Shown here: piece by piece, positions 35,031 to 44,983 of the stretch
How the letters are laid out: each line of letters begins with the position of its first letter
Numbering within the stretch: position 1 is the first letter of the stretch
Assembly: GCA_965207995.1 (NCBI GenBank)
Contig: OZ242299.1
Location: forward strand, 2,666,001-2,730,000
Origin: DAOUKH01 sp965207995
GTDB taxonomy: Bacteria; Chloroflexota; Dehalococcoidia; SHYB01
Direction: 5' to 3'
DNA length: 64,000 nucleotides
Translations under genes and position numbers: made by a program
Notes under the pieces: model-generated
What the model saw: the letters and a program-made list of their open reading frames with translations, nothing else
Databases searched by the model: none
Told to the model about the DNA's origin: nothing

Positions 35031-35723
35031 ATGTCCAGGACCGAAGGCATCTATCTCACCTACTCGCGGCTGCTCCATCCCAAGAAGGCGGCGGAGTGGG
35101 ACGAGTGGTACGACACGATCCACCTGCCGGACATCGTCGGCTCCGGCTCCGCCTGGCGCGCCACCCGCTGGCAACGGCAAGACCCCGGCCACTCGGGTTG
35201 GACGAACGTCAACATCTATGAGGTCGAAGGGCCCGACATCGTGGCGAACCAGAAGAAGGCGTCGGCGCACGCGCCGAGGTGGCGCGCCGAGGGCCGCCAC
35301 TTCTCCGACTACGCCCTCATGGGCCTCGACTTCTTCGAGCCCCACGGCAAGTGGACCGGCATCGCCGACCCTTCGCCCGACCTCTCCGCCCGCCTCTACG
35401 TGCGCACCCTCTGCGGCGACCGCGCCCGCGAGGACGAGTGGAGCCAGTGGTACGACGACGTCCACATTCCCGACATCCTGGGGATCGACGGCTTTGTCGC
35501 GGCGACGCGGTGGAAGCTGGTCTCTCCGACGCCCTTCGGCTCGAACTTCCTGGCCATCTACGATGTGCACGGCGATGTCGGAGCGGCGCAGGGGAACCTC
35601 GGTGCCGCCGTCCCCGGTCTCTTCAAGAGCGGCCACATGCACCCGCAGAACGCCCTGGCCGAAATGGTCTGGCTCCTTCCCACGGGGAAATTCGCTGGCG
35701 TCGGCTACACCGCCGGCGCCTAG
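35031..35723 (+). CDS. two-domain dimeric-barrel-like protein, function unknown
   Basis: 230 residues built from two similar halves. Each holds the motif EWxxWYDxxHxPDI: WDEWYDTIHLPDIV (about 23-36) and WSQWYDDVHIPDIL (about 138-151). This pattern is seen in EthD/dabb-like ferredoxin-fold proteins that form alpha/beta barrels; fusing two halves would make the barrel in one chain. No enzyme is known to me for this form. An AAGGAG ribosome site precedes the ATG. Placement after an amidohydrolase suggests a part in the same catabolic path. Its stop codon shares the palindrome CTAG with the convergent MFS gene. Confidence 0.75.
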   Translation: MSRTEGIYLTYSRLLHPKKAAEWDEWYDTIHLPDIVGSGSAWRATRWQRQDPGHSGWTNVNIYEVEGPDIVANQKKASAHAPRWRAEGRHFSDYALMGLDFFEPHGKWTGIADPSPDLSARLYVRTLCGDRAREDEWSQWYDDVHIPDILGIDGFVAATRWKLVSPTPFGSNFLAIYDVHGDVGAAQGNLGAAVPGLFKSGHMHPQNALAEMVWLLPTGKFAGVGYTAGA

Positions 35724-37225
35724 CTCTCGCGCTTGACCCTTGCGCCCGTTGGGGCGCTCTCTCCGACCGTGTCACCAACGGGCGGCGGCGCCGGCTTGAC
35801 CAGCGAGAGGATTGCGCCCACGACGAGCACCCCGGCGGCGGCGCGCATGGCCATCCGCAGGCCGTCCACGAACCCCGCGATGAGCGCGGGACTGGCGGCG
35901 ACGTCGGGGTCGCGGAGCGGGCCGAGGTCGGGTTCCACGCCGAGGGCGCGGATGCCCACCGCGAGGAGCGCCGCCGCCATTGCCACCCCGGTGATCTGCC
36001 CCAGGTTGCGCACCAGGGTGAGGAAGGCGGAGGCGACGCCGTAGCGGCTGGCCTCGACGGCGGCGAGCACCGAGCTGGTGTTCGGAGGATAGAAGAGTCC
36101 CATGCCGAGGCCGAGGCTGGCCGCCGCGAGACTCGCCACGTAGAAGGGTGTCTCCGTCCCCGCGAACGAGAAGCCCACGAGACCGGCGGCGACGATGATG
36201 GGGCCTGCCGTCGATGGAATGCGCGGGCCAATCTTGTCGGAGAGCCTCCCCGCTATCGGCCCCGCGACCGCGAGAAGGAAGGCCGTCGGCGTCATGATGA
36301 GCGCCGCCTCGCGGGGCCGGTAGTCCAGCACGCCCTGAAGGTAGAACGGCGTGATCATGACGTAGGTCGAGGCCGCGGTGAAGACCAGCCATCCGGCGAT
36401 TCCGCCCAGGGTGAACGCCGCCCGCCGGAAGAGCCGGAGGTCGATCATGGGCTGCTCGGCCCGCAGCTCCGCCACGATGAAGAGGCCGAAAGAGAGCACC
36501 GCCGCCGCGGCGAAGGTCAGCACGAAGGGCGACGTCCATCCGACCTCGGTTCCGCGGCTGAAGACCAGCAGGATGCTCACCAAGGCCGTCGACGACGTCA
36601 CCACGCCGGCCCAGTCCGTCTTGCCGCCCTGAGCGCTCGGTGTTCCGATGGCCGACTCCCGCAACGTGAAAACCGCGAAGAGCGCGCCGATCGGGGCCAG
36701 GACCGTGTTCACCAGGAAGACGGAGCGCCAATCGAAAGCGTCGACGAGCACGCCGCCGATAGGCGGCCCCGTCACCGCCCCCAACGCTACGACCGTGGAT
36801 ATGAGTCCCAGAGCGCGGCCGCGTTCCTGGGGAGGGAAGGCCGCCACCGAGATCGCCATGCTGAGACCCTGCACCGCCGCGGCCCCCACGGCCTGGATGG
36901 CCCGCGCTCCGAACAGCCAGGGGAGACTCGGCGCGGCGGCGGCGAGCGCGGCCCCGCCGCCCAGCAGCAGAAAGCCGATGACGTAGAGCTTCTTGCGCCC
37001 CAACCGGTCGGAGGCGCTGCCGATGGGGAGCAGGACGGCGGAGATGATGACCAGGTAGACCAGCACGATCCACTGGACGGAGGCGAGGCTGGCGTCGAAG
37101 TGCGCGGTGATCGTGGGCAGTGCGATGTTGACGATGCCCATGTCGATCACCGTCGAGTAGACGCCCATCGCCGCCGCGGCAAGGACGATCCACTTGTAGT
37201 TCGGCGAGCTCGTGTCGATGCGCAT
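35720..37225 (-). CDS. MFS transporter, DHA2 (14-helix) type
   Basis: 501 residues with about 14 hydrophobic helices, the length of EmrB/QacA proton-driven exporters. Visible signatures are the helix-1 motif IDMGIVNIALPTI, the loop GSASDRLGRKKLYVIG (motif A) and GAVTGPPIGGVLVD (motif C, specific to antiporters). Drugs, or toxic intermediates of the nearby catabolism, could be substrates. It is convergent with the preceding gene, the two stop codons overlapping by four bases. No regulator lies next to it. Confidence 0.9.
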   Translation of the reverse strand: MRIDTSSPNYKWIVLAAAAMGVYSTVIDMGIVNIALPTITAHFDASLASVQWIVLVYLVIISAVLLPIGSASDRLGRKKLYVIGFLLLGGGAALAAAAPSLPWLFGARAIQAVGAAAVQGLSMAISVAAFPPQERGRALGLISTVVALGAVTGPPIGGVLVDAFDWRSVFLVNTVLAPIGALFAVFTLRESAIGTPSAQGGKTDWAGVVTSSTALVSILLVFSRGTEVGWTSPFVLTFAAAAVLSFGLFIVAELRAEQPMIDLRLFRRAAFTLGGIAGWLVFTAASTYVMITPFYLQGVLDYRPREAALIMTPTAFLLAVAGPIAGRLSDKIGPRIPSTAGPIIVAAGLVGFSFAGTETPFYVASLAAASLGLGMGLFYPPNTSSVLAAVEASRYGVASAFLTLVRNLGQITGVAMAAALLAVGIRALGVEPDLGPLRDPDVAASPALIAGFVDGLRMAMRAAAGVLVVGAILSLVKPAPPPVGDTVGESAPTGARVKRES

Positions 37226-37256
37226 GCGGTCTACGTGTCAGGTTCGGTGGGTGTGG

Positions 37257-37329
37257 GAGGCGCGCCCTGCGGGCGCGTGCGCGCCTGACGGCGCGCGCCC
37301 TCTCTCAGTCTCCCCCAGAGGGGGAGAGG
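37257..37329 (-). repeat. dispersed palindromic repeat, copy 6
   Basis: A full copy with GC-rich arm and core hairpin, ending AGAGGTTTTTCGGG in place of GGCTTAAG; a second degenerate hairpin (CTCCCCCAGCGGGGGAG) follows. With copy 7 and the composite repeat at 37374 it fills the 348-base gap 37226-37573, which shows no gene. Confidence 0.83.
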
Positions 37330-37373
37330 TTTTTCGGGAGGTCTCCCCCAGCGGGGGAGAGGCCGGAAGGGAC

Positions 37374-37455
37374 GGGCGATTCGCGAATCGCCCCTACAGG
37401 GGAGGGGAGAAGACCCCGCCCGCACCCCTGGGCGACCACGAGGGTCGCCCCTACA
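37374..37455 (-). repeat. second repeat family (GGGCGATTCGCGAATCGCCC type), copy A
   Basis: Two palindromes, GGGCGATTCGCGAATCGCCC and GGGCGACCACGAGGGTCGCCC-like, each beside CCTACA, joined by a conserved GGGGAGAAGACCCCGCCCGCACCCCT spacer segment. The same unit in the opposite orientation lies at 41565-41643. Confidence 0.8.
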
Positions 37456-37473
37456 TGGATGATCCGCCGGCGT

Positions 37474-37535
37474 GGGAGGCGCGCCCTGCGGGCGCGTGCC
37501 CTCTCTCAGTCTCTCCCAGAGGGAGAGAGGCTTAA
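37474..37535 (-). repeat. dispersed palindromic repeat, copy 7
   Basis: A variant with CTCTCCC-AGA-GGGAGAG stem, ending in GGCTTAAG; the TTAAG end is about 40 bases from the 3' end of the DUF35 gene. Confidence 0.85.
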
Positions 37536-37573
37536 GGTGCGGGAGAGGGGAAAGACCGGCGCGCGCCAAGCCG

Positions 37574-37978
37574 CTACACGGCCCGGAAGACGGGGATGGT
37601 GTGCTCGCCGTCCAGGTCCTCGAAATCGACCTGGACGGGCATGCCCTGGACGATGGCGTGGGGATCCACGCCCAGGACGTTCGAGTAGAGGCGCGGGCCT
37701 TCCTCCAGCTCGATGATGGCGACGGCGTAGGGAGGCTCGAACGCGGGGTGGTAGGCCCGCGTCATCACGATCCAGGTGAAGACCGTGCCACGGCCGCTCA
37801 CGGGAAGCCACTCGTGGCCGGTGGCGGTGCACTTGGGGCAGGTCGCGCCCGGCGGGAAACGGAAGGCGCCGCACGCCGTGCACTTGGGGAGGCGCAGCTC
37901 GCGCTCGCGGCAGTAGGCGTAGAAGGGGTCGAGGTCGGGGTTGGGGGCGGGAACGGGCCGCGTCGGATTCGTGGTCAT
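37574..37978 (-). CDS. DUF35 OB-fold/zinc-ribbon protein
   Basis: 134 residues. An N-terminal zinc ribbon has two CxxC pairs (LPKCTACGAFRFPP and ATCPKCTATGHEW) and is followed by an OB fold (VFTWIVMTRAYHPAFEPPYAVAIIEL). DUF35 proteins partner thiolase-like enzymes and bind the acyl-CoA, as in ChsH2-Ltp2 of steroid side-chain breakdown. Its thiolase-like partner (38001-39140) lies 22 bases upstream on the same strand. The same pair occurs at 46428-48051. It has no catalytic residues of its own. Confidence 0.9.
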   Translation of the reverse strand: MTTNPTRPVPAPNPDLDPFYAYCRERELRLPKCTACGAFRFPPGATCPKCTATGHEWLPVSGRGTVFTWIVMTRAYHPAFEPPYAVAIIELEEGPRLYSNVLGVDPHAIVQGMPVQVDFEDLDGEHTIPVFRAV

Positions 37979-38000
37979 ATCGCGTTCCTCGGCCCGCCGG

Positions 38001-39140
38001 CTAGTTGCTCGGCGCGTCGGTCAAGACGGCGGTGAGGTGGTGCTGGATGATGCCGCCGTTGCCCCCGACCAGCGCCACGCGGCAACCGGGGACCTGCCCG
38101 CCTCCGGCGTCGCCCCGGACCTGCCGGACGCCCTCGGTGAGCGACGTCCAGCCGTGGAGATAGACCTCGGACAGCAGGCCGCCGCTGGTGTTCGTCGGCG
38201 TCGAGCCGCCGGGCCCAAGGTGGCCCTCCGCGGCGTAGGGGCCGCCTTCGCCCTTCTCGCAGAAGCCGTAGTCCTCGATCGTGATCAGCGTGGTGATGGT
38301 GAAGCAGTCGTAGAACTCGGTGACGTCGACGTCGGCGAGCGAGAGTCCCGCCTCCGCCAGCGCCTTGGGCCCGGCGATCTTGGCGGGCGAGGTCGTCAGG
38401 TCGTCGCGGTTGAGCAGGTCGCCCGGCCAGTGTCCCTGGCCCATGCCCGAGACGTAGACCGGCTTCCGGCGCATCGACTTCGCCCGCTCCTCGGTGGTCA
38501 CGACGATTGCCCGGCCGCCGTCGCTCACCAGGCAGCAGTCGTAGATGCGGAAGGGCTCGGCGATGAAGCGGCCGTCGAGGTAGTCCTCCATCGACAGCGG
38601 CCGGTCGCGCATGGTGGCGATGGGGTTCCGCAGCGCCCACTCGCGGGTGGAGATCGCGATGTGGCCCAGGTGCTCCTCGTTGGTGCCGTAGGCGTTCATG
38701 TGGGCGCGGGCGACGAGCGCATAGCTGGCCGGCGCGCCGAACATCCCGTAGACGCCGGCGATGGGGTCGGCCATGTTCTTGCCCGGCGCCGCGCCGCCGT
38801 GCGGGTTCGACAGGTGCGAGTTTCCGTAGGCGATGAGGATGGTCTGCGCCATCCCCGAATCAATCGCGTGGACCGCCTGGTGGAGCAGCGTCATCGCGCC
38901 GTTCCCCCAGGGCAGGCCGATCCCCTCGAAGACCGGCTCGATGCCCAGCCCCTGCGTGATCTGGCCGGGGAAGACGTCGCCGCTGATCTGCGTCATCACC
39001 CCGTCGATGTCCTTGGGTGTGAGCCCGGCGTCGTTGAGCGCGGCCTGCGCCGCGTCGAGGGCGAAGCCCAGGTAGGTGCGCCCGGGCACGCGCCCCTGCT
39101 CGGTGTAGCCGACCCCGGCGATGCACGCCCGCTGCGTCAT
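38001..39140 (-). CDS. thiolase-like protein lacking the usual catalytic cysteine
   Basis: 379 residues of the SCP-x/thiolase superfamily. The N-terminus (ACIAGVGYTEQG) and the segment ALNDAGLTPKDIDGVMTQ are typical. Where active thiolases have a cysteine the sequence reads IGLPWGNGAMTLLHQA, and the C-terminal GHPxG motif is replaced by NTSGGLLSEVYLHG. With a DUF35 partner, this resembles Ltp2-type retro-aldolases more than condensing thiolases. A promoter-like TTGGCT/TAAGAT pair lies 28-56 bases upstream. Substrate unknown. Confidence 0.85.
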   Translation of the reverse strand: MTQRACIAGVGYTEQGRVPGRTYLGFALDAAQAALNDAGLTPKDIDGVMTQISGDVFPGQITQGLGIEPVFEGIGLPWGNGAMTLLHQAVHAIDSGMAQTILIAYGNSHLSNPHGGAAPGKNMADPIAGVYGMFGAPASYALVARAHMNAYGTNEEHLGHIAISTREWALRNPIATMRDRPLSMEDYLDGRFIAEPFRIYDCCLVSDGGRAIVVTTEERAKSMRRKPVYVSGMGQGHWPGDLLNRDDLTTSPAKIAGPKALAEAGLSLADVDVTEFYDCFTITTLITIEDYGFCEKGEGGPYAAEGHLGPGGSTPTNTSGGLLSEVYLHGWTSLTEGVRQVRGDAGGGQVPGCRVALVGGNGGIIQHHLTAVLTDAPSN

Positions 39141-39167
39141 GCCGCCCTCCCGTCCGCGGTCCGCCTC

Positions 39168-39196
39168 ATCTTATCGGACGCCGTTCTGCAAGCCAA
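39168..39196 (-). promoter_or_regulatory. sigma70-type promoter of the thiolase-like/DUF35 pair
   Basis: TTGGCT (39191-39196), 17 bases, TAAGAT (39168-39173) on the reverse strand, 27 bases before the start codon at 39140. Confidence 0.45.
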
Positions 39197-39260
39197 CGCC
39201 GCAGCCGTCCTCAAGCCTCTCTCCCTCTGGAGACCTTTGCGTAGCCTTGGACCGAGTGGG

Positions 39261-39337
39261 GGAGCAGCGCCCTGCGGGCGCTCGCGCGCCTGACGGCGCG
39301 CGCCCTCTCTCAAATCTCCCCCAGAGGGGGAGAGGGA
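39261..39337 (-). repeat. dispersed palindromic repeat, copy 8
   Basis: A full copy ending GAGGGAAG. The 347-base gap 39141-39487 otherwise holds the promoter above, a degenerate half-copy (39215-39245) and the upstream region of recQ, where I see no clear promoter. Confidence 0.85.
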
Positions 39338-39487
39338 AGACCACCCCAGTCCACCCGTTTCCAACCCAGCGGCGGGAGTTGTCCATCCCCTCTTCTCCCA
39401 CGAGTGTGCGTCACGCGGGCATTGCGCGAAGTGAGGCACCTCCCCATGATGCGCGCGGACTACTAACCACTGGAGCGCGTTACCCTC

Positions 39488-41359
<1,872 letters not shown>

Positions 41360-41424
41360 ACCTCCCTTTGGAAACCTTTGCAGAACTCCCGCCGATGGCT
41401 GGAAAGCGGGTGGAGCGGGGTGAT

Positions 41425-41505
41425 CTTCCCTCTCCCCCTCTGGGGGAGATTTGAGAGAGGGCGCGCGCCGTCAGGCGCGCGAGCGCCCGCAGGGCGCTGC
41501 TCCCC
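41425..41505 (+). repeat. dispersed palindromic repeat, copy 9
   Basis: A forward copy, CTTCCCTCTCCCCCTCTGGGGGAG onward, with the GC-rich arm to its right: an exact mirror of copy 8, so the two flank recQ in opposite orientation. A degenerate half-copy (41358-41400) touches the recQ stop. Confidence 0.85.
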
Positions 41506-41564
41506 TCCGGCCTCTCCTCCCCCCGGAGACCTTGCGCAACCCGCGACGCCGACAGGCGACCTCC

Positions 41565-41643
41565 CATGTAGGGGCAACCCTCGTGGTTGCCCAGGGGTGC
41601 GGGCGGGGTCTTCTCCCTGTAGGGGCGATTCACGAATCGCCCG
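41565..41643 (+). repeat. second repeat family, copy B
   Basis: Contains GGGGCAACC...GGTTGCCC and GGGCGATTCACGAATCGCCC-like palindromes beside GTAGGGG, separated by the same GC-rich segment as copy A (37374-37455), in inverted orientation. With copy 9 it fills the 321-base gap 41360-41680. Confidence 0.8.
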
Positions 41644-41680
41644 TTCCCGCCAACCGCCACGGGCCATCGAGACCTGTCAC

Positions 41681-42406
41681 CTACCGCACCGGCCGCGCGT
41701 ACCAGCCTCCCCACATTCCCTTCCGGCGGCGGAACAGCGCGATGAAGAGCGGGTTCGTCCACACCAGGACCTTCCACAGCGGCCAGGTGTCGAAGCGACG
41801 GCTGGACGGCCGCACTCGTGGATCCCGGATGAAGCGAACGGTGCCGCCGGTCCGCTTGGCTAAACGCTTCATGCTCCAGTAGAAGTCAACGTCCTCGCCG
41901 ATCCACGCCGACTCGTCGTAGCCGCCGACCTCCTCGAAGACGGACGCGTGGCAGAACTGCGTGGGGCCTTGGACCATGTCCAGTAGCCGCGCCAGCAGCC
42001 GCCAGGCCCGCAGGTGAAGCCTGACGAGGAGGCGCCGGGGCCGGTACTCCGCATCCACGCCGCCGCCGACGCACGACGGGTCGGCCATCGCCGCGTGGAT
42101 GGTGTCGAGGAGCGTGGTCGGCGCGGTTACGTCCGCGTCGACGAAGACGAGCACGTCGCCCTCGGCGCGACGCGCCCCGGCGTTCCGGGCCCGAGAGATG
42201 CCCTGCACCGGCTCCGCGACGACCGCCGCGCCCTTGCTCCGGGCGATGGCGGCGGTGTCGTCGGTGCTGTTGTTGTCGACGACGATCACGTCGACCTCGG
42301 CGCCGGAATGGGCGCGGAGGTGGGCGACGGCGGCCTCGAACGAGTCCAAGGTCGCGCCGATGTAGGCCGCCTCGTTGAAGGCCGGAATGATGATCGAGAG
42401 CTTCAC
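41681..42406 (-). CDS. family 2 glycosyltransferase
   Basis: 241 residues from GTG 42406, where the family N-terminus begins (KLSIIIPAFNEAAYIG); an upstream GTG at 42454 would add 16 atypical residues. Features are the nucleotide-sugar motif VIVDNNSTDDTAA, the DxD-type metal motif FVDADV, and the acceptor-site ESAWIGEDVDF region (WIGEDVDFYWSM, the ED motif). It lacks membrane helices, so is probably a peripheral transferase that adds a sugar to a lipid or glycan. No other cell-envelope genes are near. It is divergent from purU. Confidence 0.85.
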   Translation of the reverse strand: MKLSIIIPAFNEAAYIGATLDSFEAAVAHLRAHSGAEVDVIVVDNNSTDDTAAIARSKGAAVVAEPVQGISRARNAGARRAEGDVLVFVDADVTAPTTLLDTIHAAMADPSCVGGGVDAEYRPRRLLVRLHLRAWRLLARLLDMVQGPTQFCHASVFEEVGGYDESAWIGEDVDFYWSMKRLAKRTGGTVRFIRDPRVRPSSRRFDTWPLWKVLVWTNPLFIALFRRRKGMWGGWYARPVR

Positions 42407-42475
42407 CGGCAAACTACCGTCCAGGTTGCCAACCGTACCTAGAGGATAGAACACCTACCCATGCGGCGCCCCTCC

Positions 42476-42543
42476 GGCCTCTCCCCTCTGGGGGAGTGTC
42501 CCTTTTTAAGCCTCTCTCCCTCTGGGAGAGACTGAGAGAGGGC
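42476..42543 (+). repeat. dispersed palindromic repeat, copy 10
   Basis: TTTTTAAGCCTCTCTCCC-TCT-GGGAGAGACTGAGAGAGGGC, preceded by a partial extra hairpin (CTCCCC-TCT-GGGGGAG) at 42480-42496. It lies between the divergent glycosyltransferase and purU genes. Confidence 0.84.
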
Positions 42544-42609
42544 CGGGGCGGGGCTCGGGGGTCCCCGCCCGCGCTGGACACCCCTTCGGCCCGCCCCTAA
42601 GCTAACCCT

Positions 42610-43473
42610 ATGGCGGCTCAAGGTCACACAGCGACGCTACTCCTTTCCTGCCCCGACCAGAGGGGCCTGGTTGCCGAGGTTGCCGGCTTCATCTACCGCC
42701 ACGGCGGCAATATCGTCCACGCCGACCAGCACACCGACACCGAGTTGGGCGTCTTCCTGCAATGCGTGGAGTGGGAGCTCGAGGGCTTTGGTCTGTCCCG
42801 CGACGGCATCGAGCGGGAATTCGGCGTGCTCGCCGGCCGGTTCGGCATGTCGTGGAGCCTGCACTTCTCCGACCACATCCCGCGCATCGGCCTCATGGTC
42901 TCGAAGCAGGCGCACTGCTTCTACGACCTCTTCGCCCGGGTGCGGATGGGAGAGCTGCGCGCCGAAATCCCCATCGTCGTCAGCAACCACCCCGACCTCG
43001 GCGAGGCCACCCGCACATTCGGCGCCGAGTTCGTTCACCTGCCCGTTACGCCTGAGACCAAGCCGGCGCAGGAGGCCGAGGCCTTCGACCGGTTCGAGGC
43101 CGCCGGCGTCGACCTCGTCGTCCTCGCGCGCTACATGCAGATCTTGACCCCGGCGGCCATCGAGCGCTACCGCCACCGCATCATCAACATCCACCACTCC
43201 TTCCTCCCCGCCTTCGCCGGCGCGCGCCCCCGCCACCAGGCCTTCCGGCGCGGCGTCAAGGTCGTCGGGGCCACGGCCCACTACGCAACCGAAGGCCTCG
43301 ACGAGGGCCCGATCATCGAGCAGGACGTCGTCCGCGTCGGCCACCGCGACTCCGTCGCCGACCTTATCCGCAAGGGCGCCGACCTGGAGAAGGTCGTCCT
43401 CGCCCGCGCCGTCGACCTGCACCTCCGCAACCGTGTCCTCACCTACGGCAACAAGACCGCCGTCTTCGCCTAG
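42610..43473 (+). CDS. purU: formyltetrahydrofolate deformylase
   Basis: 287 residues, the normal PurU length. It hydrolyses 10-formyl-tetrahydrofolate to formate and tetrahydrofolate, balancing one-carbon pools. An N-terminal ACT domain (LLLSCPDQRGLVAEVAGFIYRHG) is followed by the formyltransferase fold: SNHPDLGE, LARYMQILTP, the catalytic stretch NIHHSFLPAFAGARP and the aspartate-bearing GLDEGPIIEQD. The gene is followed after 107 bases by its own unrelated unit with a separate promoter (43484-43512). No strong ribosome site is visible. Confidence 0.95.
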   Translation: MAAQGHTATLLLSCPDQRGLVAEVAGFIYRHGGNIVHADQHTDTELGVFLQCVEWELEGFGLSRDGIEREFGVLAGRFGMSWSLHFSDHIPRIGLMVSKQAHCFYDLFARVRMGELRAEIPIVVSNHPDLGEATRTFGAEFVHLPVTPETKPAQEAEAFDRFEAAGVDLVVLARYMQILTPAAIERYRHRIINIHHSFLPAFAGARPRHQAFRRGVKVVGATAHYATEGLDEGPIIEQDVVRVGHRDSVADLIRKGADLEKVVLARAVDLHLRNRVLTYGNKTAVFA

Positions 43474-43483
43474 CCCCCTCCGG

Positions 43484-43512
43484 TTGCCGCCTGAAAAGCG
43501 CGCCGATATACT
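43484..43512 (+). promoter_or_regulatory. sigma70-type promoter
   Basis: TTGCCG (43484-43489), 17 bases, TATACT (43507-43512); drives the CoA-transferase/MaoC unit, with a leader of about 61 bases. Confidence 0.6.
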
Positions 43513-43580
43513 CCCTACGCTCCACGATTCACTTCGACAGAAGGCGCGCGCCCTCGGCGAAGGGCGCGGCGAGGCAGCGC

Positions 43581-44954
43581 ATGTACACCCGCGTCCGCGA
43601 CGTCCCCATCACCCGAACGCCCGACTACACCGTCGACACCAAGGACTACTACGCGCGGCACGTCGGCTCAGCGGAGGACGCGGTGCAGGCCGTCAAGTCG
43701 GGCGACCACGTCGCCATCTGCCGGGGACGCGAGCCGGAGGCGCTCGGCCTCGCGCTTTCGGCGCGCAAGGACGAGCTCCAGAACGTCAAGCTCACCATCC
43801 CGCAGCCGGGCCGTGACAACGGCATGTTCGACGACGCCTCCTGGGGCGAGAGCTTCCAGGTGCAGGTGGGCATCGTCACCAACCTGGCCCGGCCCGGCGT
43901 CGAGGAAGGCTTCGTCGAGTACCGCGTGAACCTCGACATGGCCGAGAGCGCCCCCGGCCTCGGCCTGAACCCCAGCTACGGCGCCGACGTCTACATGGTC
44001 GAGGTCAGCCCGCCCGACGAGCACGGCTTCTGCAGCTTCGGCGCCTCGGTCTGGGACAAGCCGATGGCGATCAAGACGGCCAAGAAGGTGCTCGCCGAGG
44101 TCAACCCCCGCCTCATCCGCACCTACGGCGAGAACTTCGTCCACGTCAGCGAGATCGACGCCTTCGTGGAGAACGAGGCCCCCACCGGCTGGACGATCTC
44201 CCGCACCCGCAAGACTGACATTCCCCCGCTGGCGAAGCGCTTCGCCGAAGTCGTCAGCGGGCTGGTGGAGTCGGGCGACACCATCCAGCTCGGCCTGGGC
44301 CAGGTCACCGAGTGGCTGCCCCGTGCCGGCGCCTTCGACGACCACGTCGACCTCGGCCTCTACACCGAGATCACCCCCCGCGGCACCACGGCGCTCATCG
44401 AGGGCGGCGTCATCACCAACAAGCGCAAGACGCTGCACACCGGCAAGTGCATCGCCACCGCCGCCGGCGGTAGCCGCGACGACGTCGGCTTCATCGACCA
44501 GAACCCGCTCTTCGAGCTCTACAACGTCGAGTACGTCATCAACCCACTGACGGTCGCGAAGAACGACAACTTCGTCGCCATCAACTCCGGCCTGATGATG
44601 GACCTCACTGGGCAGGGCACCGCCGAGTCGTTCGGCTCCTTCCAGTGGTCCGGCCCCGGCGGGCAGCCGGTCATGGCACTTGGCGCGCTCATGGCTCGCA
44701 ACGGACGCTCTATCATCTGCCTGCCGAGCACGTCTTCCGACGGCAAGCACTCCCGCATCGTGCCCCTGCTTCCGGAGGGCACGGCGGTCACCGTGCCGCG
44801 CTACATGACCGACATCGTGGTGACCGAGTACGGCGTCGCTCACCTCCGCTGGAAGACCCTGCGCGAGCGGTCGCAGGAGCTCATCAAGGTTGCCCACCCC
44901 GACTTCCGCGCCGAGCTCGAGCAGGCGGCGCGCTCCCGCTTCTGGCCCCACTAA
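43581..44954 (+). CDS. acetyl-CoA hydrolase/family I CoA-transferase-like protein
   Basis: 457 residues resembling the 4-hydroxybutyrate/acetate CoA-transferase group, which works through a glutamyl-CoA thioester. The candidate glutamate is in LGLYTEITPRGTTALIEGG, the usual place. N-terminal region (GDHVAICRGREPEALGLAL) and C-terminal VTEYGVAHLRWKTLRER are typical. The motif GLGQVTEWLPRA is the common CoA-site loop. It is 29 bases from the MaoC-type gene, suggesting that an acid is converted to its CoA ester and then dehydrated or hydrated. Confidence 0.87.
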   Translation: MYTRVRDVPITRTPDYTVDTKDYYARHVGSAEDAVQAVKSGDHVAICRGREPEALGLALSARKDELQNVKLTIPQPGRDNGMFDDASWGESFQVQVGIVTNLARPGVEEGFVEYRVNLDMAESAPGLGLNPSYGADVYMVEVSPPDEHGFCSFGASVWDKPMAIKTAKKVLAEVNPRLIRTYGENFVHVSEIDAFVENEAPTGWTISRTRKTDIPPLAKRFAEVVSGLVESGDTIQLGLGQVTEWLPRAGAFDDHVDLGLYTEITPRGTTALIEGGVITNKRKTLHTGKCIATAAGGSRDDVGFIDQNPLFELYNVEYVINPLTVAKNDNFVAINSGLMMDLTGQGTAESFGSFQWSGPGGQPVMALGALMARNGRSIICLPSTSSDGKHSRIVPLLPEGTAVTVPRYMTDIVVTEYGVAHLRWKTLRERSQELIKVAHPDFRAELEQAARSRFWPH

Positions 44955-44983
44955 ATGACGATCACACGACCGAGGACACGACC

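Noticed and set aside
35279..37288. Open reading frame of 669 codons on the + strand over the MFS gene
   Set aside because: Its product is Arg/His/Gly-rich and of low complexity, and the opposite strand has a convincing 14-helix transporter.
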